20,085 bases of DNA from Bacteroidota bacterium (GTDB lineage Bacteria; Bacteroidota; Bacteroidia; Bacteroidales; GCA-2748055). Position numbers and translations under genes: made by a program. Each line of letters begins with the position of its first letter. The stretch's first letter is position 1. Where the stretch lies: the NCBI GenBank assembly GCA_030642565.1, contig DAOWNM010000007.1:1-20085 (forward strand). Reading direction: 5' to 3'. Below the pieces are notes generated by a model. It was given only the letters and a program-made list of their open reading frames with translations, searched no databases and was not told where the DNA came from. Shown piece after piece: positions 7,732-15,440 of this stretch.

Positions 7732-8172
7732 ATGAGAAAGCGTCCCACCATGCTGATTGCGGCACTACTATTATCAATGTTGCCGGCCTGCTTTTACTCC
7801 GATTCGGAAATGTACGATGTTGAACCTATTCCCGGCGATCTGCCAATCATTTCAGTGACTACCAATCTTGACTCCCTGTACAATCCGCCGGTAAACGACA
7901 GTCTGGAAGTAATCTACGATTTTGAGATAGAGGATGGCGAGCTCTACTATGTGTATGCTGGTATTGCCAATACTATGATTTTTGAATCGGATAGCACCTG
8001 CGGATCATTCTGGATCAATCCCAGCCTGGCAGATTCATCGGGAGTGGATACACTCCATATGGAATTTTACTACTCCAGCAATAGCAATAGCCTGGCCGAT
8101 ATTGTTGGGTATGAGGCACTCATTGAGCGCCTGAAAATTGCAGTCGACTTTAACCTGGAGGATGCGAAATGA
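7732..8172 (+). CDS. small unidentified lipoprotein
   Basis: From the ATG at 7732 this is a 146-residue protein with a lipoprotein signal: a basic start MRKRPT, a hydrophobic stretch, and a lipobox ending LPAC with Cys20 as the lipidated residue. An upstream TTG inside ddl would add 18 residues and spoil the signal, so it is not used. The mature part is acidic, with Asp/Glu/Ser-rich and beta-strand-like sequence (YDFEIEDGELYYVY, DTLHMEFYYSS) and one further Cys. I recognise no family. Its stop overlaps the start of the following outer-membrane protein gene in an ATGA arrangement. The pair is therefore co-translated, and the lipoprotein may work with that barrel protein at the outer membrane (inference). 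Confidence 0.75.
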   Translation: MRKRPTMLIAALLLSMLPACFYSDSEMYDVEPIPGDLPIISVTTNLDSLYNPPVNDSLEVIYDFEIEDGELYYVYAGIANTMIFESDSTCGSFWINPSLADSSGVDTLHMEFYYSSNSNSLADIVGYEALIERLKIAVDFNLEDAK

Positions 8173-8885
8173 GAAAGTTATCCATTTGCATTGCCGCAAT
8201 GGTCATGATGCTCCTCTCTGCTCAATACACCCTGGGTCAAAGCGGCGGTATGAAATTCTCCATTGGGGGAGCTTCCTATCGAATGGATGATATGAAATAT
8301 CTGCAGGAGTACATTCTAACCACTTATCCTGTCGAAGGTAAGATCACCAGCTCATTTCCACCCTTTACCTCCTTTTCAGTAACCATGTTTAAGCAGTTAT
8401 ACGAACAGATCCGCATAGGCGGCGGGTATAGCTATTCAACCACAGGAGGTAAATCCAGTTACGCCGATTACTCCGGAAACATCTTTACCGAAATAACAGC
8501 CTCCTCTCACCGGCTGGGAGCATATCTCTCCTATTCTGTGTTGGGTGGTGATCGCCTTGACCTCTCTCTGTACGGAAGGGTGGATGCCAATCTGACCAGT
8601 CTGACCATTCAGTCATCCTACACCGTACTTAACTACTCAGACGGTATCAGCAACAAATACAGGTCCATTAGTCCCGTCGGCTCCGTAGGAACAGAACTCA
8701 TGTATAAGTTCAGTGATTTCTCATTGGGAATGGATGCAGGGTATCTGGTCGATCTGACTGGAGATCTGAAGGATACAGATGATAGTGACGCTCTTCTGGA
8801 TCCCAACGACAGTGAAAGAGTACTTACCTCTGACTGGACCGGTTGGCATGTGCATTTAACAGCCGTGATCTGGCTTAAATTCTAA
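8169..8885 (+). CDS. predicted outer-membrane beta-barrel protein
   Basis: This 238-residue protein has a Sec signal peptide (about 1-23, MRKLSICIAAMVMMLLSAQYTLG). The mature part is made of alternating polar/aromatic strands and Gly/Ser/Tyr-rich turns (QIRIGGGYSYSTTGG, HRLGAYLSYSVLGGDRLDLSLYGRVDANL, LGMDAGYLVDL). The final residue is Phe in WLKF, the usual outer-membrane insertion signal. The size suits an 8-10-strand barrel. The start codon overlaps the upstream lipoprotein stop by 4 bp (ATGA). No family-specific motif is seen, so no transport or adhesion role can be given. A strong hairpin terminator follows directly after the stop. Confidence 0.78.
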   Translation: MRKLSICIAAMVMMLLSAQYTLGQSGGMKFSIGGASYRMDDMKYLQEYILTTYPVEGKITSSFPPFTSFSVTMFKQLYEQIRIGGGYSYSTTGGKSSYADYSGNIFTEITASSHRLGAYLSYSVLGGDRLDLSLYGRVDANLTSLTIQSSYTVLNYSDGISNKYRSISPVGSVGTELMYKFSDFSLGMDAGYLVDLTGDLKDTDDSDALLDPNDSERVLTSDWTGWHVHLTAVIWLKF

Positions 8886-8889
8886 CTTG

Positions 8890-8924
8890 TTATCAGGCTC
8901 CCCTTATTCCCCTGATAAATTTTT
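8890..8924 (+). terminator. intrinsic terminator of the lipoprotein/barrel operon, nested in the 3' end of trpA
   Basis: A perfect 8-bp inverted repeat TTATCAGG (8890-8897) / CCTGATAA (8911-8918) encloses a 13-nt loop and is followed by ATTTTT (8919-8924) on the plus strand. The right arm and T-run encode the KFIRG residues near the trpA C-terminus. On the minus strand the hairpin is followed by CAAGTTAG, not a T-run, so it is better suited to plus-strand transcripts. Confidence 0.7.
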
Positions 8925-9681
8925 CCACCCTCTCTTCCAGTGTAAGTGCGTTGTTTTCACCGAGGGCCCTGATAAATGCACTTCCAATGATGGCGCCCCT
9001 GGCATAGCTGCAGGCTGTTAAAAAAGTTTCCCGGTTGGAAATTCCAAAACCAATCAGCCCGGGAACCGGAAGGTTCATCTCTCGCAGTCGCTGAAAGTAC
9101 TCCTTCTGATGATCTCCAACTGAATCCCTGGCTCCTGTTGTTGAAGCCTCTGCTACCAGGTATAGAAATCCTTCTGAAAGAGCTGCAATGCGGTCTATTC
9201 GTTCATTATCTGTATGGGGAGTTATAAGCAGGGAGTAATATATCCCGTAGCTCCGGAATAGCTCCCGATACCGGGTCTCATATTCGGCAGGAGGCAGATC
9301 GGGAATAATCACCCCATCAATCCCGGTATCCTTGCACCTGCTTAAAAACTCCTCCATGCCCATCTGCAAAACAGGATTCAGATAGCCCATCAACAACAGT
9401 GGAATCTCTACGGTCGCACGGATCTCTTTCAGCTGACTGAATAGCAGATCCAGCTTCATGCCATTGCGAAGGGCAACCTGACTGCTCTGCTGGATCACAG
9501 GGCCATCGGCCAGGGGATCGGAGAAGGGAATACCGATCTCCACCATATCGGCGCCATACTCCTGAAGCGCTTCCAAAAGTCTGCCGGTGTCATTGAGCCC
9601 GGGATAACCTGCAGTGACATATACGGAAAGAATCTCTCCCTTTCTCTCCCTGAAAAGTTGATCAATCCTGTTTATCGTCAT
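8893..9681 (-). CDS. trpA: tryptophan synthase alpha subunit
   Basis: TrpA cleaves indole-3-glycerol phosphate to indole and glyceraldehyde 3-phosphate; indole passes through a tunnel to TrpB. The 262-residue TIM-barrel protein carries the signature VEIGIPFSDPLADGPVIQ (47-64), in which Glu48 and Asp59 match the two catalytic acids. It also has the phosphate-binding GFGIS and GAIIGSAF segments near the end. It is the last gene of the trp operon and overlaps the end of trpB by 20 bp, consistent with equal expression of the two subunits. Its final codons contain the terminator hairpin of the convergent plus-strand operon; only 7 bp separate the two stop codons. Confidence 0.97.
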   Translation of the reverse strand: MTINRIDQLFRERKGEILSVYVTAGYPGLNDTGRLLEALQEYGADMVEIGIPFSDPLADGPVIQQSSQVALRNGMKLDLLFSQLKEIRATVEIPLLLMGYLNPVLQMGMEEFLSRCKDTGIDGVIIPDLPPAEYETRYRELFRSYGIYYSLLITPHTDNERIDRIAALSEGFLYLVAEASTTGARDSVGDHQKEYFQRLREMNLPVPGLIGFGISNRETFLTACSYARGAIIGSAFIRALGENNALTLEERVEKFIRGIRGA

Positions 9682-10864
9682 CGCTTAAATTTAATTTGTC
9701 GATATAGATTTCCATATCTTTGTCTCCCCTTCCGGAGAGGTTCACCACCACCACATCCTCTGCCCCTGGATTGATTTTCTCAAGTGCGGCAAGAGCATGA
9801 GCCGTTTCAAGGGCAGGAATAATCCCCTCTTTCCTGGTGCAGAGAAACGCTGCCTGAAGGGCTTCATCATCTGTAATGGCATACAGTATGGCTCTTCCCG
9901 ATTTGGCCAGCCATGCATGAAGGGGTCCTACTCCGGGATAATCGAGTCCTGCCGAGATGGAGTATGGCTCTTCTATCTGGCCATCATCATCCTGCATCAG
10001 CAGGGTCCTGCTGCCATGAATAATGCCTGGGGTGCCGATCAATGATGTGGCTGCCGTTTTGCCGCTTCCCACTCCCAGACCCGCTGCTTCAGCCGAGATC
10101 AATCTGACACGATCATCCTCCAGGTAGTGATAATAGGCACCGGCTGCATTGCTCCCACCACCTACACATGCCACCAGGTAATCGGGATAGTTCCGATTGG
10201 TCTTCTCCATCAACTGGATCCGGATCTCTTCTGAAATCACCGACTGAAACCGGGTAACCATATCGGGGTATGGATGTGGCCCAACCACCGAACCTATTAT
10301 ATAATGAGTATCCACCGGATGATTGATCCAGTCGCGTATGGCTTCATTGGTAGCATCCTTCAGGGTTTTATTCCCGCTATATACCGGGATCACCTTTGCG
10401 CCCAGCATCTTCATCTTCTTAACATTGGGAGCCTGGCGCTCTACATCCAGGGCTCCCATATAGACGATACACTCCATTCCGGTCAATGCACATACAGTAG
10501 CAGCGGCAACTCCATGCTGCCCAGCACCTGTCTCGGCAATAATCCGCTTTTTTTCAAGGTGCCCGGCCAGCAGGATCTGGCCAATGGTGTTATTGATCTT
10601 GTGAGCACCGGTGTGGTTCAGATCCTCTCTTTTCAAAAAGATCTGTGTGCCGTAATGGTCCGACAGACGCTCCGCCCTGAAAAGAGGGGTGGGTCTGCCT
10701 GCGTAATCTCTTAACAACAGCCTGAATTTGCTCTGAAAACTGTCCGATGAAACAATGTTCATATAGTTATCTTCAAGCTCCTTAATATTTGGATAGAGCA
10801 TTTCTGGAATATAGGCTCCACCATATTCTCCATAAAACCCTCCACTATCCACTTCAAATCCCAT
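9662..10864 (-). CDS. trpB: tryptophan synthase beta subunit
   Basis: TrpB condenses indole with L-serine to L-tryptophan using pyridoxal phosphate, as an alpha2-beta2 complex with TrpA. The 400-residue protein shows LKREDLNHTGAHKINN (77-92), with Lys89 forming the Schiff base with PLP. ETGAGQHG (111-118) carries the catalytic Glu113, and the PLP-phosphate loop reads CVGGGSNAAG. The N-terminus (GFYGEYGGAYIPE) is that of the main TrpB1 class, the partner of TrpA, rather than the TrpB2 type. It starts 6 nt after trpF and overlaps trpA. Placing trpB next to trpA at the operon's end differs from the trpB-first order I recall for Bacteroides. Confidence 0.97.
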   Translation of the reverse strand: MGFEVDSGGFYGEYGGAYIPEMLYPNIKELEDNYMNIVSSDSFQSKFRLLLRDYAGRPTPLFRAERLSDHYGTQIFLKREDLNHTGAHKINNTIGQILLAGHLEKKRIIAETGAGQHGVAAATVCALTGMECIVYMGALDVERQAPNVKKMKMLGAKVIPVYSGNKTLKDATNEAIRDWINHPVDTHYIIGSVVGPHPYPDMVTRFQSVISEEIRIQLMEKTNRNYPDYLVACVGGGSNAAGAYYHYLEDDRVRLISAEAAGLGVGSGKTAATSLIGTPGIIHGSRTLLMQDDDGQIEEPYSISAGLDYPGVGPLHAWLAKSGRAILYAITDDEALQAAFLCTRKEGIIPALETAHALAALEKINPGAEDVVVVNLSGRGDKDMEIYIDKLNLSDDDKQD

Positions 10865-10870
10865 AAGATT

Positions 10871-11503
10871 CTATTTTCTGATTTCAATGATAAACTCCTT
10901 CAACTGTTCAATATCTTTTCGTCCGGGCGACAGTTCAAACCTGCTGTTGATATCAATTCCCATCAATCCTTTGAGACTGATGGTTCGTAAAGTCCCGGCA
11001 TCTCCGGGTCCTATCCCTCCACTTAACAAAAAAGGAGCGGGAACCCTGAGATGTTCCAGCACCTTCCAGTCAAACTTTTGACCCGTTCCACCATATCCCT
11101 TTCCCGCCGAATCAAACAGAAATCTGTCCACCACTCCCCTGTATTTCTCAATGCCAGAGCGCTGCTCATCGGGATCAAGCGCCTTAATCACCTCCACCGG
11201 TTCCCCGGCCAGTTTGCGACAATAATCCACAGATTCTGCTCCGTGCAACTGCACCACATCCAGGCCATAAACTTCTATGACCTTTCTCACCAGCGAAACC
11301 TCCTCATCCACAAACACCCCCACTTTCTTTATTCCCGGACCAGGAATATCAAAGAGGGCCGGATCCGGACTGCTCCCTACGAACCGTTTGGATCGGGGAT
11401 AAAAGATGAATCCTACAAACTCAGGTGCCAGGGCACATACCTGTTCGAGGTTTTGAGGATCGCGCATCCCACACACTTTTATCTGCAAAGGCACACCATT
11501 CAT
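10871..11503 (-). CDS. trpF: phosphoribosylanthranilate isomerase
   Basis: TrpF carries out the Amadori rearrangement of N-(5-phosphoribosyl)anthranilate to the carboxyphenylamino-deoxyribulose phosphate used by TrpC. The 210-residue TIM-barrel protein has KVCGMRDP (9-16) with the catalytic Cys11. FLFDS (128-132) carries the catalytic Asp131, followed by GGTGQKFDW (138-146), and the phosphate-binding LLSGGIGPGDAG lies at about 159-170. It is a stand-alone enzyme, not fused to TrpC. It lies 21 bp after trpC and 6 bp before trpB, in the middle of the operon. Confidence 0.95.
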   Translation of the reverse strand: MNGVPLQIKVCGMRDPQNLEQVCALAPEFVGFIFYPRSKRFVGSSPDPALFDIPGPGIKKVGVFVDEEVSLVRKVIEVYGLDVVQLHGAESVDYCRKLAGEPVEVIKALDPDEQRSGIEKYRGVVDRFLFDSAGKGYGGTGQKFDWKVLEHLRVPAPFLLSGGIGPGDAGTLRTISLKGLMGIDINSRFELSPGRKDIEQLKEFIIEIRK

Positions 11504-11524
11504 CTATTTAAATCTTTGATTCTG

Positions 11525-12304
11525 TTATAAACTTTCCATCAATCTCCTGCAAGCAGCTCCCGGATCCCTCTCTTTCATAAAAGTTTCTCCCATAAGGAAT
11601 AACCTGTATCCTGCGGCCCATAGCTTCCTGATCTCTTTGGGATGACTGAGTCCACTTTCCGATACCGGGACAACACCGGGCGGCATCTCTCCAATCATTT
11701 CCAGGCTCCTGCCTGAGTCCACTTTGAATCTCTTCAGATCACGGTTGTTAACACCCACAAACCTTATCTCCGGATGATACTTCTCCAACTCCCCTGCATC
11801 GTGAACTTCAAAAAGAGTATTCAGCCCCAGTGATGCAGCCTCCAGGGCCAACTCCTCCACCTCCCGACGATCCAGGATGGCAGCGATCAGCAACACCATA
11901 TCTGCTCCATAAGCACTGGCCTCATGCAACTGGTAGGGATCAATAATAAAATCCTTCCTTAAAAGTACCAGCTGGGGGCACGACTCCCGCACCTGTTTTA
12001 GATCCATAAGCGATCCTCCAAAAAATTTCCGGTCGGTCAGAATGCTCATGGCAGCAACCCCGGCTGCCTCATAGGCAGCGGCCACATCCGCAGGTTCTGC
12101 CCCCATATGAATGGGACCCCGTGAAGGCGATTTACGCTTAAACTCAGCAACAATACCCGGTTTAGCATCCAATTCAGGAAGGGAAATCACATTGGTTTTT
12201 CGCCTGTAACAGGGAAATGTACCCAGCTTGGAGAGGGGACGCTTCTGTTTTCTTTTCAGAATCTCCATTCGCTTCTGCTCTACGATGGCATCAAGGATAT
12301 TCAT
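11525..12304 (-). CDS. trpC: indole-3-glycerol phosphate synthase
   Basis: TrpC closes the indole ring, making indole-3-glycerol phosphate with loss of CO2 and water. The 259-residue single-domain protein has the family motifs VAEFKRKSPSRG (52-63), with the Glu54/Lys56 active-site pair, and LLRKDFIIDPYQ (114-125), whose Lys117 matches the catalytic lysine. VGVNNRDL and PVSESGL follow. It begins 1 nt after the trpD stop, so translation is probably coupled. Confidence 0.96.
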   Translation of the reverse strand: MNILDAIVEQKRMEILKRKQKRPLSKLGTFPCYRRKTNVISLPELDAKPGIVAEFKRKSPSRGPIHMGAEPADVAAAYEAAGVAAMSILTDRKFFGGSLMDLKQVRESCPQLVLLRKDFIIDPYQLHEASAYGADMVLLIAAILDRREVEELALEAASLGLNTLFEVHDAGELEKYHPEIRFVGVNNRDLKRFKVDSGRSLEMIGEMPPGVVPVSESGLSHPKEIRKLWAAGYRLFLMGETFMKERDPGAACRRLMESL

Positions 12305-12305
12305 A

Positions 12306-13298
12306 TTATCTGCTCTTTATCAATTGCTTAAACGCATTAAATGCCGAGCCCGATTCGAGTGATTGCCTTGCCCGGCCCAGGCACTGCTCCATTCCAGATG
12401 GCTCGTCCATGCAGTAAAGTGCCAGCGCGGCATTGGCCACCACCACATCATTCTGTGCCCGGCTCCCCTCTCCCTCAAGGATATTTAGAAATACCGAGGA
12501 TGCCTCCTCTACCGTCGATCCGCCATATATATCAGAAGGGTTAACAACTCCAAGGCCCAGGTCGTTCGGAACGAAGGTCCGCTCAGTCGTACGTGTAAGT
12601 GCTCTGAAGCTCCCGGTGAGGGAGATCTCATCATAACCATCCAGGGAGTGAATAATGCAGAACTGTTTCTCCGATTCCTGGTAGAGGTAATGATAAATCC
12701 TGGCCACATCGAGACTGAAAACCCCAACCAGTTGATTTCGCGGATTGGATGGATTGACCATTGGGCCAAGCATATTAAAGAATGTTTTGATTCTGAGACT
12801 CTTTCGAACGGGAGCCACATTCTTCATGGCCGGATTAAACAGGGGAGCATGAAGAAAACAGATGTTGCACCGCTCCATCTCCCTCTTCAAACGATCGGGA
12901 TCGCTGCTAAAGGTATATCCAAAATACTCCAGTACATTGGACGAACCACATGCAGATGAAACACTGTAGTTTCCGTGTTTGGCTACCTTCTCGCCCGCAC
13001 CGGCCACCACAAAGGAGGTGAGCGTGGAGATATTAAAGGTATTCTTCTCATCACCCCCTGTGCCGCACACATCAATGGTATTGAATTCCGACAGATCCAC
13101 CGGACTGCATAGCTCCATAAGTGCATCGCGAAAACCAGCAAGCTCCTCAACTGTAATGCTCCGCATCAGATAGACCGAGATGAATGCTGCAATTTCAGCA
13201 TCATTGTACTTCCCCTCTGCCATATTCCTGAGGATCAGTTTAGCATCCTCCTTCCCCAGGGTTTTATGATCAAACAGGTATTGTAAAGTATCTTTCAT
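12306..13298 (-). CDS. trpD: anthranilate phosphoribosyltransferase
   Basis: TrpD transfers phosphoribose from PRPP to anthranilate, the second step of the pathway. The ATG at 13298 gives 330 residues beginning MKDTLQYLFDHKTL and shares an ATGA with the trpG stop, the usual coupled arrangement. An in-frame TTG at 13319 would add seven residues inside trpG and is less likely. Motifs are VCGTGGDEKNTFNIST, which binds the PRPP pyrophosphate, and KHGNYSVSSACGSSNVLE, which contacts anthranilate and phosphate. It is not fused to the TrpG domain, unlike the enterobacterial TrpGD protein. Confidence 0.96.
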   Translation of the reverse strand: MKDTLQYLFDHKTLGKEDAKLILRNMAEGKYNDAEIAAFISVYLMRSITVEELAGFRDALMELCSPVDLSEFNTIDVCGTGGDEKNTFNISTLTSFVVAGAGEKVAKHGNYSVSSACGSSNVLEYFGYTFSSDPDRLKREMERCNICFLHAPLFNPAMKNVAPVRKSLRIKTFFNMLGPMVNPSNPRNQLVGVFSLDVARIYHYLYQESEKQFCIIHSLDGYDEISLTGSFRALTRTTERTFVPNDLGLGVVNPSDIYGGSTVEEASSVFLNILEGEGSRAQNDVVVANAALALYCMDEPSGMEQCLGRARQSLESGSAFNAFKQLIKSR

Positions 13299-13873
13299 GC
13301 TGGTGCGTTTTTTAACCAATTCAATATCATCCTTCCACCATATTCGGTAAGTACCGATTCGGGGTGAAACTGTACCCCCCTTACATCATATTCCCTGTGC
13401 CGGATGGCCATGATATAGCCCTCATCATTCTCCACAGTGATCTCCAGTTCCCGGGGCAGGCTATGGTGCTCCACCACCCAGGAGTGATAACGTCCGGCAT
13501 CAAATTCCTCAGGGACTCCCTCAAACAGGTATTCATTGTCGACCAACTGCTTCATCTGACCGGTTACACCATGGTACACCGTAGAGAGATTGCTTATTGA
13601 GCCTCCGTAAGCTTCTGCAATGGCCTGGTGCCCCAGGCAAACACCAAGGATGCTTTTGACGGAGCCGTACGCTCTGATAAGATCCAGTGTAAGACCCGCC
13701 TCTACTGGTATTCCGGGTCCCGGACTAATCAATATCTTGTCATAGGCCGCAACCTCTTCCATGTTCAGCTGATCGTTTCGTTTCACATCGACCGGTCTCT
13801 TCACCACCCGCTCGATATACTGTACCAGGTTGTAGGTAAAAGAGTCATAATTATCCAGTACAAGAATATTCAT
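13295..13873 (-). CDS. trpG: anthranilate synthase glutamine amidotransferase component
   Basis: TrpG hydrolyses glutamine and passes ammonia to TrpE for anthranilate synthesis. The 192-residue class I amidotransferase has the catalytic triad in place: Cys79 in GVCLGHQ (77-83), and His170 with Glu172 in VQFHPESV (167-174). It also has the oxyanion/phosphate-site loop SPGPGIP (50-56) and the N-terminal LDNYDSFTYNL (6-16) typical of TrpG/PabA. Its position between trpE and trpD supports trpG, though the protein might also serve PabB. It starts 7 nt after the trpE stop and overlaps trpD by 4 bp. Confidence 0.95.
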   Translation of the reverse strand: MNILVLDNYDSFTYNLVQYIERVVKRPVDVKRNDQLNMEEVAAYDKILISPGPGIPVEAGLTLDLIRAYGSVKSILGVCLGHQAIAEAYGGSISNLSTVYHGVTGQMKQLVDNEYLFEGVPEEFDAGRYHSWVVEHHSLPRELEITVENDEGYIMAIRHREYDVRGVQFHPESVLTEYGGRMILNWLKNAPA

Positions 13874-13880
13874 CTTCCGT

Positions 13881-15299
13881 CTAATTAAATTTGTTCATAT
13901 TTCCGGCCATCTCGATAGCCAATTTCAGGGCTGCCAGCTTATTGTTCACCTCCTGAAGCTCACCCTCTTCGGTCGATTCGGATACAACTCCCGCCCCTGC
14001 CTGATAGTAAAGCTTGTGGTCACGTGAGAGGAAAGAACGGATCATAATGGCATGATTGATATCCCCGTTAAACCGTATGAAACCGATGGTCCCGCCATAG
14101 TACCCCCGACGTTTCCCCTCATAGTTATCGATCAGCTCCATGGCTTTGTATTTGGGCGCACCTGAAAGGGTACCGGCAGGGAATGATTCGGCAAGGATCC
14201 TGATTGTATTGGCATCCTCCGGCAGGACCCCGGAGACTTTTGATACCATATGGATCACATGAGAGTAAAACTGTATTTCGCGGTACTCTTCCACCGTCAC
14301 CTTTTGAGTGGTCCGGCTCAGATCGTTCCTGGCCAGGTCCACCAACATCACATGTTCCGCATTCTCTTTCTCATCTTCCGTCAGCTTCCTTGCCAGCTCC
14401 TGGTCCTCCCGGTCATTGCCCGTACGCCTGAAGGTACCGGCAATGGGATTAATAAAGGCCTTACCATCCTTCACTACGATCTGTGCTTCAGGAGAAGAGC
14501 CGAAAAGCTTGTAGCTACCGTAATCGAAGTAGAAAAGATAGGGCGATGGATTGATGGAACGAAGTGCCCGGTATACATTGAACTCATCGCCGGTAAAATC
14601 CTGGAAAAACTGCCTGGAAAGGACAATCTGAAATACATCTCCCCTGTAACAATGCTCCTTCCCTTTTGCAACCATGGCCCGGTAGTCGTCATCGGTCAAA
14701 TTAGATGACTCCTCACCGGAGGTTGCAAAACCATAGGTGGCAATATTCCGGTTGTGCAGCAAAGTGGTTACCCGGTCTATTTCACTCTCGCCTCCATTAA
14801 CTATATGTTCAAAGAGCAGCAGTTCGTTGGTCAAATGATTTACTGCCAGCACAAACCTGAAAAAGTTATACCTGACCTCGGGAATATCCTCCTTTTCGGG
14901 AATGGAAGATTGAAAACGGATATCTTCAAAATACTGAACGGCATCGAATGTAGAGTACCCAAAAATGCCATCCACCAGCAGCTCATCTCCACCGGCCCCA
15001 ATTTCAAAAGCTGAAAGAAAATTTTTGAGGCTCTCCACCACATCTTTTTCAGGCGTGACTGGTTCAAGAGTTGTCTCCCGGCCCGGTATAGAGACACTTA
15101 TCTCATTGTGATGCACCAGGAACTCTGCAACGGGATCCATACAAATAAATGAATAAGAATTCTCCTTGCTGTGGTAGTCGGAGCTTTCAAGAAGCAAAGA
15201 ATCTGGATAGATGTCCCTAACCTTCAGATAGATGCTTACCGGCGTAATGATATCCGCCAGGATCTTTCGTTTGACTAATCTTACCGGTACTTTCTTCAT
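13881..15299 (-). CDS. trpE: anthranilate synthase component I
   Basis: TrpE converts chorismate plus ammonia to anthranilate and pyruvate, the committed and usually tryptophan-inhibited step. The 472-residue protein has the N-terminal LLESS segment (36-40), which belongs to the Trp-binding site in known enzymes, so feedback inhibition is likely kept. The chorismate-binding core follows: INPSPYLFYFDYG, GTFRRTGN, EHVMLVDLARNDL, PAGTLSGAPK, YYGGTIGFI and AGAGVVSESTEEGE, with the Mg-binding acids in the last two blocks. It is the first structural gene of the operon and is preceded by the Trp-codon leader and terminator. Confidence 0.97.
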   Translation of the reverse strand: MKKVPVRLVKRKILADIITPVSIYLKVRDIYPDSLLLESSDYHSKENSYSFICMDPVAEFLVHHNEISVSIPGRETTLEPVTPEKDVVESLKNFLSAFEIGAGGDELLVDGIFGYSTFDAVQYFEDIRFQSSIPEKEDIPEVRYNFFRFVLAVNHLTNELLLFEHIVNGGESEIDRVTTLLHNRNIATYGFATSGEESSNLTDDDYRAMVAKGKEHCYRGDVFQIVLSRQFFQDFTGDEFNVYRALRSINPSPYLFYFDYGSYKLFGSSPEAQIVVKDGKAFINPIAGTFRRTGNDREDQELARKLTEDEKENAEHVMLVDLARNDLSRTTQKVTVEEYREIQFYSHVIHMVSKVSGVLPEDANTIRILAESFPAGTLSGAPKYKAMELIDNYEGKRRGYYGGTIGFIRFNGDINHAIMIRSFLSRDHKLYYQAGAGVVSESTEEGELQEVNNKLAALKLAIEMAGNMNKFN

Positions 15300-15319
15300 T
15301 CCGTTGTTCTGTTTATATC

Positions 15320-15351
15320 AAAAAAAAAGCTCCCACCGAAGCGGAAGCCTT
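15320..15351 (-). terminator. trp attenuator terminator with UUCG tetraloop
   Basis: On the minus strand AAGGCTTCCGC (15351-15341) pairs with GTGGGAGCTTT (15336-15326) across a TTCG loop. Eight core pairs (two of them wobbles) are extended by one G-T and two A-T pairs. Nine T follow at 15328-15320. It ends about 20 nt before the trpE ATG and would stop transcription before trpE. Confidence 0.88.
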
Positions 15352-15380
15352 GAATATTGTATGGCACAATGAGACTCTCC

Positions 15381-15440
15381 CTATGCTCCGGTTTGTCGGA
15401 AATAGAAGTGCCACCACCAGCTTGTAAAAATCAATGTCAT
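15381..15440 (-). CDS. trpL: trp leader peptide with three consecutive Trp codons
   Basis: This 19-codon frame has ATG at 15440 and TAG at 15381-15383 and encodes MTLIFTSWWWHFYFRQTGA. Codons 8-10 are TGG TGG TGG (15419-15411), at the place where a ribosome starved for charged tRNA-Trp would stall. The peptide probably has no function of its own; its translation is the sensor. His, Phe, Tyr and Phe follow immediately, so seven consecutive residues are aromatic or His. It starts about 13 nt after the expected transcription start, and its position relative to the terminator is as in classical trp leaders. It is too short for routine gene callers. Confidence 0.85.
   Translation of the reverse strand: MTLIFTSWWWHFYFRQTGA

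Noticed and set aside
7275..7751. 158-codon minus-strand frame opposite ddl
   Set aside because: It lies over the ATP-grasp C-terminal motifs of ddl and shows no signal peptide or domain; treated as a shadow.
11051..11530. 159-codon plus-strand frame across trpF
   Set aside because: It is antisense to a complete trpF with its catalytic Cys and Asp; no supporting promoter or motif.
13299..13319. Upstream TTG start for trpD adding seven residues
   Set aside because: The ATG at 13298 forms the standard ATGA overlap with the trpG stop and gives the normal TrpD N-terminus.
14250..14708. 152-codon plus-strand frame inside trpE
   Set aside because: It is antisense to the chorismate-binding core of trpE, which is clearly the real gene.
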